From Fratercula arctica (Eukaryota; Chordata; Aves; Charadriiformes; Alcidae), in the NCBI GenBank assembly GCA_947846985.1, contig CANTUZ010000009.1, forward strand, positions 1,997,501-2,061,500: a stretch of DNA of 64,000 nucleotides. The letters are read 5' to 3'. The notes under the pieces are model-generated. The model had not been told where the DNA came from and ran no database searches. It worked only from the letters and a program-made list of their open reading frames with translations. The translations under genes were made by a program, and so were the position numbers. Shown piece by piece: positions 25,219-38,017 of the stretch. Within the stretch, counting starts at the first letter, position 1; each line of letters starts with the position of its first letter.

Positions 25219-27328
25219 CTGAAAACCGACCCCTTGAGGAAACTCTGCTGGATGCTGGAATGCCAGTTGTCCCCTCCATGGCATTTGCAGTGCTGTTCTC
25301 ACCTTGGTCAATCCAGCAACAGATCAAGGCCAGAAACATCTCAAGTGTGATGAAAAAATCACTTTCTGCGCTTTTCTTTAGACCGTAGCAAGGACCGTAC
25401 GTAATTCATCAAAAACTCAGAGCTGCTCTTCAATCAAGGCAATGAGACCCATGCAGAAAGTGTGATTCATTTTTACCGAGAAAGCAGAAATCACACCCAG
25501 GTTCTAAATTTACAGCAGAAGAGCAACAAAATGTTAGTTATAGTACTTATGCTTGACCACAATGCTCTCTCCAAATCACTTCCAGTAGGTGCCCAGAATC
25601 TTTAATGAAAAAATTCAAAATGAAAAAAAATGTTCAAATCTGCTTTTTTCTTTTTGAGTGTTACCGGCAAAGACCACGTAGCCTATACAGAGTGATACCC
25701 AGCCATGGACGTTCCAGCTGCGTTTACTTTTATATTTATTCTGACAATCGCTGTGGCAGCTCTGGCATCTAAGTCTGCTCACCCTCTTGCTGAGAGCGGA
25801 CGGAGCTGATAAATCTCTGTGTCTGGCAACATCCAGGCTAGTAGGTGAAATGTTTAAACCATCATCAGACATGAAGCCTCCTTGGTAACCTGTATCCGCA
25901 CCAAGTTGGCCACGGAGTCTGGGTTATTTCTGTTCTTTTAATCCAGCCTAGGGTCAAATACACCAGCAGCCTTAGCATTTCACACCCCCTCTAATCGGGG
26001 GTAACAAAGCCTGCGCTGTCACATCAGAGAGATCTCCCAGCGAGGAGATGCTGTGAGACCGAGGAGGAATTGAAGCTGATGTCCCGTTGCACAGCTGTTC
26101 GCTGGGCCATTACGCAAAGGAAGGTACAATCTCCTCCTCCACTACAAGCTCTCCACAAAAGCCTGAGGACAGTCTGAGCCTGAGCTCTAAAGAGGGGCAG
26201 GACCTCAATACCCACTGGGAATTAGCATTTCCCATTCGCTTGTTCTCCCCACTCAGCGCAGAAATTTCTGCGCGACTCCAGAGGTGCCCGACACCTTGCA
26301 CCGTTCACAGCAGGACACTGGGGGCCGAACCCAGGCATTGCTCATCACCTTGCCAGACCCTCGCACCTCCTTCTCAGCCACTCCAAAACTAGGCACCACC
26401 CCAGAAGAAATGTCCTTACCTATTTGGTTTGCAACTTAAAATTTTCTACGTGTCTCTCTGCTTTACTCTTCTCTTTCAATCACAAATGATGGCGGTTACT
26501 GCACACTCCAACTGTGCACACGGATGGAGCAGATGGGTTAAATTAAACAGTATTGTTAGCAACATTAGGAACCGGAGCAGTTACTTTCAGACACTTTAGA
26601 AACATTATAAATGTAATGAGTTTCTCCTTTTTTTTCTTTTGGGGGTGGGGGTGGTGTAGGGGGAAAGGTTTCTTTGTTCTTTCAACAGCATTTTCCACTG
26701 TTTCCAGAAGTGACATTGTTTTTGAAAGTTCTAGTATACCTGAATTAACTTACCACAGTAGTTAACAAAATTAACAAAATGTAACATTAAAAATCAAGAA
26801 ATAAATGACAAGTTTAAAAAAATACAGATTAGCTTCAGGAAGGAGAATAAGCGGCAAAACTCAAAAATGGCTTATGTCCAAGCAGGTTTGAAGTTTCTTT
26901 AATTATTCATGACCATGTTAGAGGCCAGCGGACCACAGTTTTAGAGATCTGACACCAGCAACGCTTGTGGCTGAAGTACATAAGAAAATTAATTATCTAT
27001 ATTCTATTTTCAATACCAGTCAAACATCTGATTTTCCCTGCTCATTTTTCCACTGGGCACCTGTTTGTAACTCTAAGCTTCTAAATCTCTATAAAATTCA
27101 TTTCCCTCTTTAGTCTTTTTCTTTGTAGGGGAGGAGGGAGGGCAATAAAAGAGAACAGCAGTAAAAATATTTTATCAGAAAATCTGCAAAGCTAATGAGT
27201 AAAATTCATTCTGCATTACTCCACTGGAATAAAACCAGATGTTAGCATGGTCTACTGTCTCTACAAAGTGTTATTAAAATAAAATAATATGCTATTTCAT
27301 TGCAAAACAGAAAACATCTGTTACTCAC

Positions 27329-27377
27329 CTCTGTGTAAAATCTTTAGACTCCATAAATACGTAAGGCCTTTCACAAC
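27329..27377 (-). CDS. MAP2K5: MAP2K5 exon: alpha-E helix to HR of the HRD motif
   Basis: This 49-nt exon has 16 codons plus one base and encodes VVKGLTYLWSLKILHR followed by the G of the catalytic Asp codon (human 267-282). The catalytic-loop HRD motif is therefore split by the intron: His-Arg is here, and the Asp codon is completed in the exon at 19584-19657. The acceptor is AAATTCAG and the donor is GTGAGT. The predicted peptide matches the mammalian sequence as I recall it, as expected for a catalytic segment. Confidence 0.96.
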
Positions 27378-30300
27378 CTGAATTTAAAAAGAAAAAGCAA
27401 CATCACATATTAAAGATTCCTGGTAAGAAACACTACACATCTCAGCTGGCGTGAGTCATTAAAGATCCGAGTGTCAATGAAGAACGGAGCCAGGACCACA
27501 AAAGGGGGAGACAAAGCGTCCCCTCCAAAGAGCTGCCGGACCCAAATGAACCCCTGCAGCCTACGTGGCAACAGGTTCTTTCAGAACACAGGAATAAGCT
27601 TCTTCCCAGGATCAGTAAGCTGAAGTTAGTTGAGCTTATACTGAAACCCTTTAGGCATTTCAATGTATTTTTAATTCATCTATCTTCATTGGGGTGTCAA
27701 AAATCATGAAAGACGAAGTACGTAATGATCTGTCTTCTTACAACAAAAGCAACAGTGACATCAAAGGCCAGATAACAAAACCTCTATAGCTTCTTCCACT
27801 TCATCCTCCTTTTCCCTTTCTTTCCATTCGGCGCATCTGTACTTTTTCCTCCTTTACTTCCCATGCTTTTACTTACTCAATGAGAATGCTGAACATTTCT
27901 TCTTGAACTGTACAAACTGTCTTATTCATTATACTCCTCATCCTGGACCAAAACCAAACCTTACTGTATTCCATAGCCCCAGAAAATACAATTGGCACCC
28001 CCAAAAGATAAGAACTGGGGCAGACTTTGGCCTGCTCCTTCCACTAGCTAAACTGTTAAAAGCAAATTTAAAAACCTCTTACTCCAGTGCTACATTGGAG
28101 TGCCTTATGTATGAGATGCATTTTAATGAAAATTCGTAGGACGTGCATTTGTAGCATGAACGCACGGGTATTTCCCCAAACAACAACCCATGACACCTCC
28201 TTACGCAGAATCCGTACATACAGCTCTTTCAGACCTGGCAAGATCACCGCAGGATCCAACTGCTACTCTATTTTCTATACACAATATCATTATACTAGCC
28301 CCAAATTCAACAAGCCGTTCAGTCAACCTGCTAAGAAAGCGGTGGGAGACCACAAGTTATCCTCTCTGCAGATTTTGTTTCTGTGAAGTAATTAACCCCC
28401 AATACTTCTTGCATTTTTAACACTGTAATTTTTTCCCTAGATTTACTACTTTTACAAGCCCAGAGAACTAATAAGATTCAACAAACTTATTGCTACTTCT
28501 GCTTCCTTTTTACCCAAAGCATCTCTGCCGTCCCAGTCAGCTTTTTCAATAGAGCAAATCTTTTTTACAAAGTTTCCATCCATGAGATGACATCTCATTC
28601 ATTTTCCGGAGATGCTCTTTGTGCATCTCCAGACCAATAAAGCATTTCCGATGTTTGCAAAGTTGTATGAGTTTTTCAGAGAACACAATTACATTCTTTT
28701 CATTGTCCAAATAGACCAAAATGAAATTACTTCTGTTGCAGTGGTCAAGCAGCAGTGACCAAAATACTACACAGCCTCAAAGCAGATAGCATAGTAATTG
28801 TCAGCCTTCCTATTGGATTAGAAAAATAATTTTAAAATTTATGCTGTAACCAAAAACAATGTCAGTGGAATCCGAATCTCTTTTGTAAAGCAAATAATGA
28901 TTTCAGATCCCCAGTAAATTACTCCAGGTGGCAATTCCTCCGTGGTAAACTCGCACTCCGTACCCAACTATCTCATGGCCTCAGATGGTAATTACCTGTA
29001 ACAAAAGGCCTTAGTCACATTCTGCATGCCCAGCGGTGCGGCCTTGTTCACGTTAGCCTTTCAAAGAGCAAAACAGGGGAATTCTACTTACGCGGCATTT
29101 TGACATAAGAAGAAGAAGAAGAAAAAAAATAATATTGATGCAATAATAAAGGGAGTGCAATATTTCAGGCTTCCTCTGTTGCTGAAAGTGGTTCTGAGAA
29201 TAGTAAGCTGCTTTGATTATTAAACGTATATTTAGACTATTTAAAATATTTTAAATTGTTATGAAATTATTTAATTCATGTTAAAGCATGTATTCATAGA
29301 AAAAAGGCAACGTTTCCTACAGGAAAGACGTCAACATCTGTGAGTTATTAAACAGCTTTATTATGGAACGTGCTGAATGAGCAGTTATAAAAGACACAAT
29401 ATTTAAAAAACTCTCACATTCAGATCCTCTCGGCATCAGTGTACAAAGAAATGAAAAGAGTTTTTTCCCCTTTATCCTGGGCTGCAAATATGCACACACG
29501 AGCCCCCCAAATGGACTAACCTAGTGTAAAGTACCGTGATTCACTTACCTTACATTTGCCTATTAGGGAAAGACTCTTAAGTATTAAATATTATTCTAAA
29601 ACGGTGCTGGAAGAGGGTATCTTTTGATTGAACATCTAGCAGGAATTATTGGTATTCAGTAAAGTAGGTTTTACAACAATGACTTGACAAAGCCTTGACA
29701 CAAAAAGTACTTCTCCCTGCTGTCAATCACTCACTCTCTTGACAGTTCAAGTGCACATCCTTTCAGGGAGAACTTCAATCAACATTAGCACTCAAAATAC
29801 AGTGCACAATGTCATTGCTTCAGAAATTGAAGTGAAAATAAATGTGTGAAGTGGGAAGCAAAGGTAGAACAGGTTTTACATCGGCAGACCCAAGTACGTA
29901 CACATCAGTGTGGAAACAGGAGCGACCACAACATCACTTCGGGGTTCCCAAGACAAACTTTTCCCTTGGAAAAACACACCAGCCCTTCACACAAATCGAG
30001 AACACACAGAAGAAGAGAGATTCCCCCTTCTCGTTGACACTGTCTCATACAGGCAACCAGGATGAATTTTATGATGAAGTCAGAGATCCCTCCAGCTTCT
30101 TGGGGACCCGAGTCTCAGACAACTCTACCTCTCTCCCACCGCTTTGTCCTGTCCCTGAAAAAACAGTGCTTCTCCCCAAATGCTTTCCTCAAGGATTTAT
30201 TTTCATTGCCTTGCTTTATTTTCAACATTCTGTCTTTCAGCCTCAAACCTCCCCTCTGCCCTTTACTCAAAAAAAAATATCCAAGAGAGAAGAGTATCAC

Positions 30301-31950
30301 ACCTGGCAATAGATTCCTGATATTTCAGCCTGAAAGCCAATTGTCCATCACAATTAATGGCGATCACTTCTTCAATGGGAAATGGGTAACAAGAATGCAG
30401 AAGAACACTATGATGTAAAGACTACACATATGCTATGTGATCCTGTGATATCCAGTTTAATTCTCAGCAGATAAGGGCTCACATCAGAAAAAATACAGTG
30501 GCAGCTGCCGTCATTAGAAAATGCCCAATTGTCTCTGCAGACATAACTCTCCTCTGGCTCCTGCCAAATCACGAGAAAGTGTGATTGGGAGGGGAGCGTA
30601 CAAGAAAGCAAGACCATTCATGCCCATTAAGCAGTGCATTGCAGGTATTTGTGACGTATTTATAGTGGTATTTCAAGGAAATGAGTAGCAACATAGTCCT
30701 GTCCTTTTGGCTACCGAAGTCAGGGCTGTCAGGAAAGGGATGTCTCTCTCAGGTAGCTCTGGCCCAGCCTGTGGAGATCAAAGAGTGCAAGGAAACGACC
30801 CTGAGCACAACTTGGGTGTTTAACTGAGCAAGTAAAGCACAGGGGCAACATGCTCCCTTTGCCATGCTGTGTTGAGCAGACACAGAACTTGTTCTAGACC
30901 AGCTGGAATTTCCTGCGCCTTTCGTGCTCAATTGCTGCAAGTAGGACAATCGTTTTTAAGGGTTGTCAGCCCACCACTTTTCATGATGATTGAATTCGTG
31001 CAACAGGAAAGGAAGCAAGAAAATCATCAAGTCGGAGCGAGAGGAATGCTGGGATGCTGCTAGATGTCTCTACATGCCTGCATCATTTTCCTCTGGAAAT
31101 GGTTTCACTTAAAAACTTCTACAAATACAACAAAAGGGTATTCTAATTAACAGATGTGCAGGTCACACACATTATTAAGCAGCTTCAATAGACCAATGCA
31201 TTGTACATGTCTCAGGAGAATAAAAGACAAATGACTCAAGTGTACACGGTGCAAGAAAGGTAGAAAGAAAACACACAGATTGGAAAAAGAAAAAAAAGAG
31301 AGACTATGGAAGGTCCAGATTTTGCCCACCAAATCCATGCATGCGAGCTCTAGCTTTTGTTTGACATTCTCCTTCTCATCAGCACATGAACAGAAATCCT
31401 CCAGGCTTTGGGTAATCTTCACAAGCTGTTCGGGGTGGGGATTACGGTGTCTGTGTACAGCAGTACTTGGCAAAAAAGGTGCCCCAACCCACAAAATGGG
31501 CTGCTGGGCTCTACTGAAATGTCAGACACCAAGATGCAGGGTAGCCATTTGTGAAGACTTAAAGGAGCCATTCCTGCTGCCACTGATAAATTACAGAGAA
31601 AACAAAGGCTTTCACTGCCTCCTTCCAACAAGTCTACCATGCCAACTGAGCAAAAAAACCAGCACCAGAGCAGAGGAAGCTGCCAGCGCTGGTTCAGCCT
31701 CAGCGCACACCTTCTGTTACGGACAAGCAGGAGAAAGGGACGAGTTCCTTCTCTGAAGGCTCCTTTGTTCACCTCTTCTCTGACCCCCTGCACCGCAGTG
31801 GGCACGGTACAGGTTGCTAAAGCAGCAAATAACTAGGAAAAGTTAAATATCAGCTCACCGTCCATGTCAGGGAGTCACGCTCGCTAACTACCAGATTTGT
31901 AAAAAGATGACCCTGCAGGTGAACAAAAAAACATACATAAAGACATAAAA

Positions 31951-32054
31951 GATGGGGCTGAAGGATCACCATTACGGATAAGTGAAAAATTGGAAGAGAA
32001 CAGATGGGGCTGAAGGACCACCGTTATGGATAAGTGAAAAATTGGAAGAGAACA
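31951..32054. repeat. Two-copy 52-bp tandem duplication
   Basis: The unit starting GATGGGGCTGAAGGATCACC (31951-32002) is repeated directly as GATGGGGCTGAAGGACCACC (32003-32054). I see only three substitutions between the copies. There is no gap between copies and no third copy. Confidence 0.9.
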
Positions 32055-32739
32055 TCTGCAGAATACCAAGCCAAGTGGGCTGCGGAGGATGGGGAAGAGG
32101 AGAGACAAAAACAAGTAAGGAAATGATACGGTAAGTTAGTGTGGGTGTATTAAATACACAATACGAAGTGATATAAGGAAAAGGAGAAGGAAGAAGCATC
32201 TGAAGAAATGCTTGAAGGTCCATCCCAGTATTATTACACTATACACATGGTACTTAGCATCAAGAATATGAGGACATTGTGAGCAACTTATCATTCATTG
32301 CTCCACAGGAAAGAAAAGATGAAACGTTTTTACTCTGAACTAAAGGTGAAAAGCATTCAAATTCCATAAGAAACGCCTAAGCTATATAATGAGCAGATTT
32401 GAAGCTACTTAGAGGAAACAGCATCAGAGAAGGATGTTCATCACCCTGGGCAGGCCACACAAATTAAGAGAAAGTAGAGCTGTGAATTACAATGAACAGA
32501 GACTAAATAGCTGCCTGTGTTGGATTAAAGGATTTAAATTGTCAGCTTGATGTATAATGAATGTGAAAACCCAGCACTTAATTAAATGGCACATGATAGA
32601 ATAACTTTGTTATGCTTTAAACTGCTTAAGTTATCAAAGTATTCCTTATATTTAGCAATTGTTTAGCAGCATCTCTCTCCCTTGTGAGATCCACTAAGGC
32701 ATTGGTCATTTACCCTGTGTTCAGCTGTGGCAAAGTATG

Positions 32740-32742
<3 letters not shown>

Positions 32743-32770
<28 letters not shown>
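32743..32770. repeat. Poly-T tract, 28 bases
   Basis: An uninterrupted run of 28 T (poly-A on the MAP2K5 sense strand). No retroposed gene or polyadenylation signal precedes it on the minus strand, so it is treated as a simple repeat. Confidence 0.9.
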
Positions 32771-32773
<3 letters not shown>

Positions 32774-33707
32774 CTGTAGTCTGAGTTTTCGGTCACAGCT
32801 GGTGAATTTCTAGCAATGCAGTCACTGAATGCTGCCGAGACACAACGATGGGCTACCAGGTGCTCTGGGGATCCCACTGCCAACTCCGTGCTCCCAAACT
32901 GAGTCGACACTGGGCACTGATAGCTCTTCCTAGATCACACCTCCCCTAAAATGACTGTTAGGTCTTCAGCCGTGCCCGCTCACGCGTGAAGGGTCCCAGC
33001 ACAGGGGTGAGAGTGCAGCCTGTCCCCAGACAGCCTTTGTCAGGCCTGGCTTACGCCAAATAAAAACTTCAGCCTCCTCCTTATTTGCCTTAAGGAGTAC
33101 ATCTGCCACAGGGGAAGACAGCAAATGTGTTCTGCTGTTGCATTTTGGTAACAGGAACCGACTTAACTTTTTCAACGTGCAAAGCAAATCTAATTGAGGT
33201 ACTTCGTACAGAACGAGGACAGTTAGAACGGAAATGACGCATGAGAATCAGCAGAAGCAGCAGACAAGGGATCACCATAAGGGCCAGGACAGGGCTTCTG
33301 AATCACTTTTTAAAGAAACCATATAGCACAGAAGGATATAAAGGCAATTAAGTGGACTGCTCTATCCTACAAGGGCTGATACGAAGAAACATGGCCACAG
33401 AGTTCTCCAGCGAATTCATGATTTTTTTTTTTCCTTATCCCATTCAATTTATCCCATTCATTTACACTTCCTGAGCCTCCAGCAACTCATGTATTGGTCA
33501 CTCAGAAGGCAGGCTTCCTTAATCCCGCTGTCCTTGCGCACACAAGAGCATGAGATAGGAAGGACCCTCCCTTTTACACAGACTCGCTGAGGACACGATC
33601 CTGGAGATGACTCAGTGTCCCAAAGGCCCACGTGCACACTCAAATCAGAGATGTGTTACACGCACAATCAAAAACTGGAATACAAAAAGAAAAAAAAAAG
33701 TACTTAC

Positions 33708-33769
33708 AGCCACTGCTATTCTTCCGAGGACATGTTCTGGAATTTTTCTATAAACATCCAAAGAACCCC
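33708..33769 (-). CDS. MAP2K5: MAP2K5 exon: GSLD motif and alpha-D/E region
   Basis: This 62-nt exon supplies the last two bases of the split hinge Gly codon and then 20 codons, GSLDVYRKIPEHVLGRIAVA (human residues 247-266 by count). The GSLD motif after the hinge is conserved in MAP2Ks. The acceptor is CTCTGCAG and the donor is GTAAGT on the minus strand. Ile in RKIPEH replaces the Met that I recall in human. It joins in frame to the exons at 37771-37852 and 27329-27377. Confidence 0.96.
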
Positions 33770-36700
33770 CTGCAGAGACAAACAAAATGTGCTTAGGTAA
33801 TGCAAAATGAAACACTGCCCTAGATTTGAAGTCACAAGGGCTTTCTAGGCCTTGGTTATTAATAAAAACACCATCAATGATATAACAATAACTGTGTCGG
33901 AAATAACTGACCTTAAAAACCTACCAAAACTGAATAAACACATGGAAGAGTACTCAGGTCTCTCCTCACCCACGTTACTTATTTTTGCTTGCAGCATTAA
34001 TACTAAAGCTCCTCGTAGAAAACCTCCCAGTCACAGGACAGAACATCAAAACTGGAGAACGCAAAACCACCAGGCTTGGAGTAACTTCTCAGGAATAACA
34101 AAGTCATCCCAAAAAGCAACAGTAGACTTCAAGACCTCAAGTTTCCTAACCTTGTCCCCAAAACCTGGTGCTAACGTTACATGGCATCCGATACAATCCT
34201 TAAAGCCAGCTTCCTCCTGAGGACCAAACCAGTGGAAGTTCGGTTGAGCATTGCGGACTGTGTCCACACTGATGGCTGAAAATGAAAGACAAGGAGCTCC
34301 TGGGCAAGCAGATAAGTTTTGCCAGTAAACTCCAGTATGGGACAAAACTCACTGTCTGGCATAATCCTGCGCAGCCAGTGCCCTGGTTTGAGGATGAAAC
34401 CACACCGGCCACATCGTGCGTTCATGAGGAAAGCGAGAAACCCAGGTCCCTCTAATGGCACTACTGACATTCCCAAGGGACTGGGGAGGATTCTTTCCCT
34501 TATCTTCTGCAAAGCAGATTCATGACCAAACCAGTGTTCAAAATGCCCCTGGGGTGAAATACAAATTCTTCGGCAAGACAGTAAATTTAAAATTGAGAAC
34601 TAAAAATATCCAAGTGGAATGGAAGAAAAAAAATACATAAAGCACAAGCAAATTACCATTAGCTTGCAAGAATGTGTTGTCGTATTCAAGGCTTAAGGCG
34701 CTCAGAAGCGCTCAGCACGGATCTAACTCTGCTCTCAGTGTAGCGTATGGATTTTACTGATGACACCACTGGGAAAAGTTAGGCCAATACTCAGCAATTA
34801 AGAAAACTACACCTTGTACTTTGCTTATAGTTCATTTTTTAAAAGCAGAAAGTCATTCATTCTGAAATGCTGCAATCCAAAGACGTCACAAGGTCCTTAT
34901 ATTCCAGTCTTCAGCCTTAATTATACAACAGCTCTTATTTATGCTATACTACTTATTCTAATGATGGGGGTTTTGTGGTAGTTGTTGTTGGTTTTTTCCC
35001 CTCATTTTCCTCATGATCTCTACTGCCAGAAATACGGTGTTTGTCTTCACTGATGCTGCTCTGATTCCAGGTCACTGAAACTGCTCTTTGTTCATTCAGT
35101 GTAATCTTTCAGCTTACCTTGTCCACATTGCCTGTAGATTGTAACAAACCTCAGTTTTAAAAGTTAAATGCTATTTAATAGAAATAAGAGGATGGAGCAT
35201 CACAGAAACCTACTGCTCATTACAAAAGCCAAACAGAAGGCAATCATATGGCAGGTGGTTCCTGCTAATGCTTATAACTCATCCTTAAATTTTGGACAAA
35301 TAGAAGACCTATTTTCATACAGCAAACTGCTAAGTCTTGCTATTACAGACGTCACTAAAGGTAGCGCTGTTTGGAAAATGAAGGAAAGTATCTTTTTGCA
35401 AACAATCGGGGAAACCTGCCATTTTTCTACGGAGAAAATATTCTGTAGCAGACAACAGTTCCAAATCTAAATATATAATGTTGGCTCCCAAATGTATGCA
35501 AAGACATCTAGGTACAGTCTGATAACCTGCACCTCACCCTGCTTTTAAGGGGAATTTAGTGGGTGCCCAGCAGTTTCAAGGAAAAGAGGCAACAACATAA
35601 GTAAAAGGCAATAGTACATTTCACCATCTTTCTTTACATGAACATATCTTTATTACCAATATAAAAGGGCAAAGATTAGAAAGCCTCATTTCACATCTCT
35701 GTTGATCTTTAAGATCAGCTGGCAGGTGGGAGGGTGATCCAGGTCAGTTTTTGATTTTTTGATATTTTGATATTTTCAGACTTGGAGTTATTTGGCTTTC
35801 TCCTGCTTGCAGGTGCCAGGAAAGACCCAATATGGTACTATACGTGCACCCCTACGCCAGGAGCATCCCAAAAGATGCAGATCCACCTCCATCTAGGTAA
35901 TCTCAAAAGGAAATACCTATGTTTTGTAATACGGTACTGGACATAACTGGGCAGAGAGAGTCACGGGATATGGATTTAGAAAATATTATGGACTGGCCTA
36001 AGGCAGTCAAAAGGGTTAAAAATTTGCCAAGGTTAAAGCTGTTCATCTGCAGGATGAGAAAGTATTTTTTATCTTTACCTGCATCCTTACACATAAAAAT
36101 TAAAGGTCGGGGTGGGGGGGGGGGGGAAGGCAAGGTCCCTTTATTTGCATTTTGCTCTTCCTTTAAATGATTGCTGTTGCTTTCTGCCAGAAGGAGCACA
36201 CAACATGAGGCAGAGCAGAGGTCATCTCCAGTATAATTCCAAGTAATTTGTGCATGGTCAGTAAACACCATCGTTGGGCAACATCATGAAGGATGCATAC
36301 CCTAAAGGCTTAAATATTTTCAAACAAGAATTCAGAACTGCCAGCATTTATGTCCATCATTTAAAAAAAAAAATAAAAAAAAAAATCTCGTAATGAGCAG
36401 GAGCGTACATACTCCAGGCAGATGCATGTTTTGGCATGAGCAGATGCTTCCTTACTGCATGTGGCTACTGCTTACCACAGGCTTGCGAGTCTGAGTGCAA
36501 TTGCAAGGACAGAACAGAGAAATGGCTTATAGTCACACAGCGTGAGAACAGCAAAGAATTTCACTTGTGGGCTTTGTTGAATAAATGTAAGGCTCTTTCA
36601 TCAAATATGGAAAATCTGAGAGAATACTCACACTTGGAAATGGGGCACAGTGATCAGTGGGACAGAGGCAGTAAGTGTAAAAAGAGAGAAATAACAGTAA

Positions 36701-37770
36701 TAACAGACCATTTTAACAGGGAGAAAACAAAATGCACCATAAAACCCTAAAGGGCTTTATGTGTGGTCCCTATCAGAAAGAAAGAAGCTACTCGACGATG
36801 CTTAATGGTACGCATTTGGCCTTGGAAATTTTTCCTGCCAGAAAGCCCTCCCTCCACAGTAAATTATTTGCCAGATCCTTACTTCTTTATATCCAGCTTA
36901 ACATAACCTCTTTGAAAAACCTGGATAGGGCACAAAAGGCTGGCTCATAAGAAAATCCTGGAGAGAGTAACAGACTATTGCTTGTAACAACGTGATGTTA
37001 AAAGTCGAATGCTGCGAAGGGAGTTCTCGCGCACGAGACACAAGGGGACTGCATCCGTCATGAGACACGCGCTCAACATTGATACACAGAGGGCAGCAAT
37101 GATTATAAATTGCTGTAACCAGTATACTTTTCCTGCCTTTTCTCCAAGAATGCTACGCAGTACAACGTTTCAAAGCAAAGTACTAATACATCTCCATAAT
37201 GACAGCGGCATCAGACTGTGGGGAAGGGGATACTGTTGGTCTGAAGACTGGCATTGGGAGAAACAGGAGTACACCCAAACAGAAACTCAGCGCAGCACTG
37301 CTAAACAGCTGCGTTAGAAAATAATTCCTTCTCTTGCAATTAAGAGACGATTTCCACTGAAAACACACAGGACATTGGGTTAATAGATTTCTTTAAAAGA
37401 AAATCTGTTTTGGCTATCAAAACAGTAAAAGTGAGGAACAGCTGTTTTGTCAGCGAGGACAGATTGTATGGAAGACTCAAATATCAAACCACAAATTAAG
37501 CTAGCATTTATTTCTCCTCTATTTACATTTTCAATAAAAGTAAGCGAAGTTACACTCGGGAAAATCCAGCGTACCACGGAGAATATAACACAATCTCAAT
37601 GCTAACACATTTTAAAAAAAAAAAAAACCCAACTAGCTACAAAGTTATTAATACTTTACATTTTCAAGTCATAGTGCTGCATTTTGCTCCATTCTGGAAA
37701 AGCACATCTTTGTAATGATTTTCCCATTTACATGCTTAGCAATGAAAAGCACACTAGATACACAACTCAC
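33770..37770 (-). other. MAP2K5: MAP2K5 intron, 4.0 kb
   Basis: No gene or recognisable transposon is visible. Simple sequence is present: a G-tract at 36109-36126, A-rich runs at 36363-36387 and short GATATTTT repeats at about 35756-35776. The remaining sequence looks unique and AT-rich. Confidence 0.9.
36109..36126 (+). repeat. Poly-G tract with G-quadruplex potential
   Basis: Four G, a T and thirteen G (GGGG-T-G13). Four G3 runs are available, so it could fold as a G-quadruplex on the plus strand. It is C-rich on the transcribed MAP2K5 RNA. Confidence 0.8.
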
Positions 37771-37852
37771 CATCCATGAACTCTGTACACAACGAAATTC
37801 TGTTTTCTACAAAAAAAGCACCATAAAATCCTATGATATATGATGAGTCACA
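37771..37852 (-). CDS. MAP2K5: MAP2K5 exon: N-lobe beta-4/5 and hinge
   Basis: This 82-nt exon has 27 codons plus one base. It begins CDSSYIIGFYGAFFVENR and ends CTEFMDG at the hinge. It encodes about human residues 219-246, including the Thr gatekeeper in CTEF and the MDGGSLD hinge motif, which is completed by the next exon. MEK-family proteins share this block (compare GFYGAF in MEK1/2). The acceptor TTTTCCAG and donor GTGAGT are both good matches to consensus. Position 239 reads Leu (codon TTG), where I recall Ile in human. The frame is intact. Confidence 0.97.
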
Positions 37853-37948
37853 CTGGAAAAAAGAAAGGAAAGAAAAGAGAAGCCTGTTTTAAAATTTGCT
37901 GTAAGAAGATTGTAAGGAAGAATAATCAAAATGAGAAAGTTTATATAC
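37853..37948 (-). other. MAP2K5: MAP2K5 96-nt mini-intron
   Basis: It is bounded by GTATAT and TTTTTTCCAG on the minus strand and lies between the alpha-C exon and the hinge exon. At 96 nt it contrasts with neighbouring introns of 4 to 6 kb. Confidence 0.95.
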
Positions 37949-38017
37949 CTTATAAAGAATTTCTAACTCCGACATTATCTGCTTCTGGAGTTCCAGTGTT
38001 ATATCTAAGGGTATGAC
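37949..38017 (-). CDS. MAP2K5: MAP2K5 exon: beta-3 to alpha-C helix
   Basis: This 69-nt exon holds 23 whole codons (phase 0 at both ends). It reads VIPLDITLELQKQ followed by IMSELEILYK, about human residues 196-218. The first Glu in SELEIL is the alpha-C helix glutamate that salt-bridges to the catalytic Lys. The acceptor is TATTTTAG and the donor is GTATAT on the minus strand. The Pro in VIPLD replaces a Leu that I recall from the human protein (VILLD). The next exon is only 96 nt away, so the two are separated by the shortest intron in the window. Confidence 0.96.

Larger units (their letters stand above)
19658..27328 (-). other. MAP2K5: MAP2K5 intron, 7.7 kb
   Basis: It holds an old CR1 fragment (about 19866-20190), a CpG-dense patch (21251-21594), a younger CR1 (about 22148-22602) and a 78-bp hairpin (25141-25218). 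There is also a G-rich stretch at 26640-26662 (three runs of five G). No coding exon is seen beyond those listed. Confidence 0.9.
27378..33707 (-). other. MAP2K5: MAP2K5 intron, 6.3 kb
   Basis: No further exon is seen. It holds an 18-bp perfect palindrome (29239-29256), a tandem 52-bp duplication (31951-32054), an AT-rich possible regulatory stretch (32520-32680) and a 28-base poly-T tract (32743-32770). Open frames of about 150 codons at 29842-30312 and 31280-31756 have no recognisable domains. Confidence 0.9.

Noticed and set aside
26640..26662. G-quadruplex at the G5-T-G5 stretch
   Set aside because: Only three runs of three or more G are available; the fourth is GG, so a canonical quadruplex is not supported.
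29842..31756. Plus-strand frames of 156 and 158 codons (29842-30312, 31280-31756)
   Set aside because: No recognisable motifs, no splice or promoter context; judged random.
32743..33200. Poly-T tract as the tail of a retroposed gene on the minus strand
   Set aside because: No polyadenylation signal precedes the A-run on the minus strand and no protein similarity or target duplication is visible beyond it.
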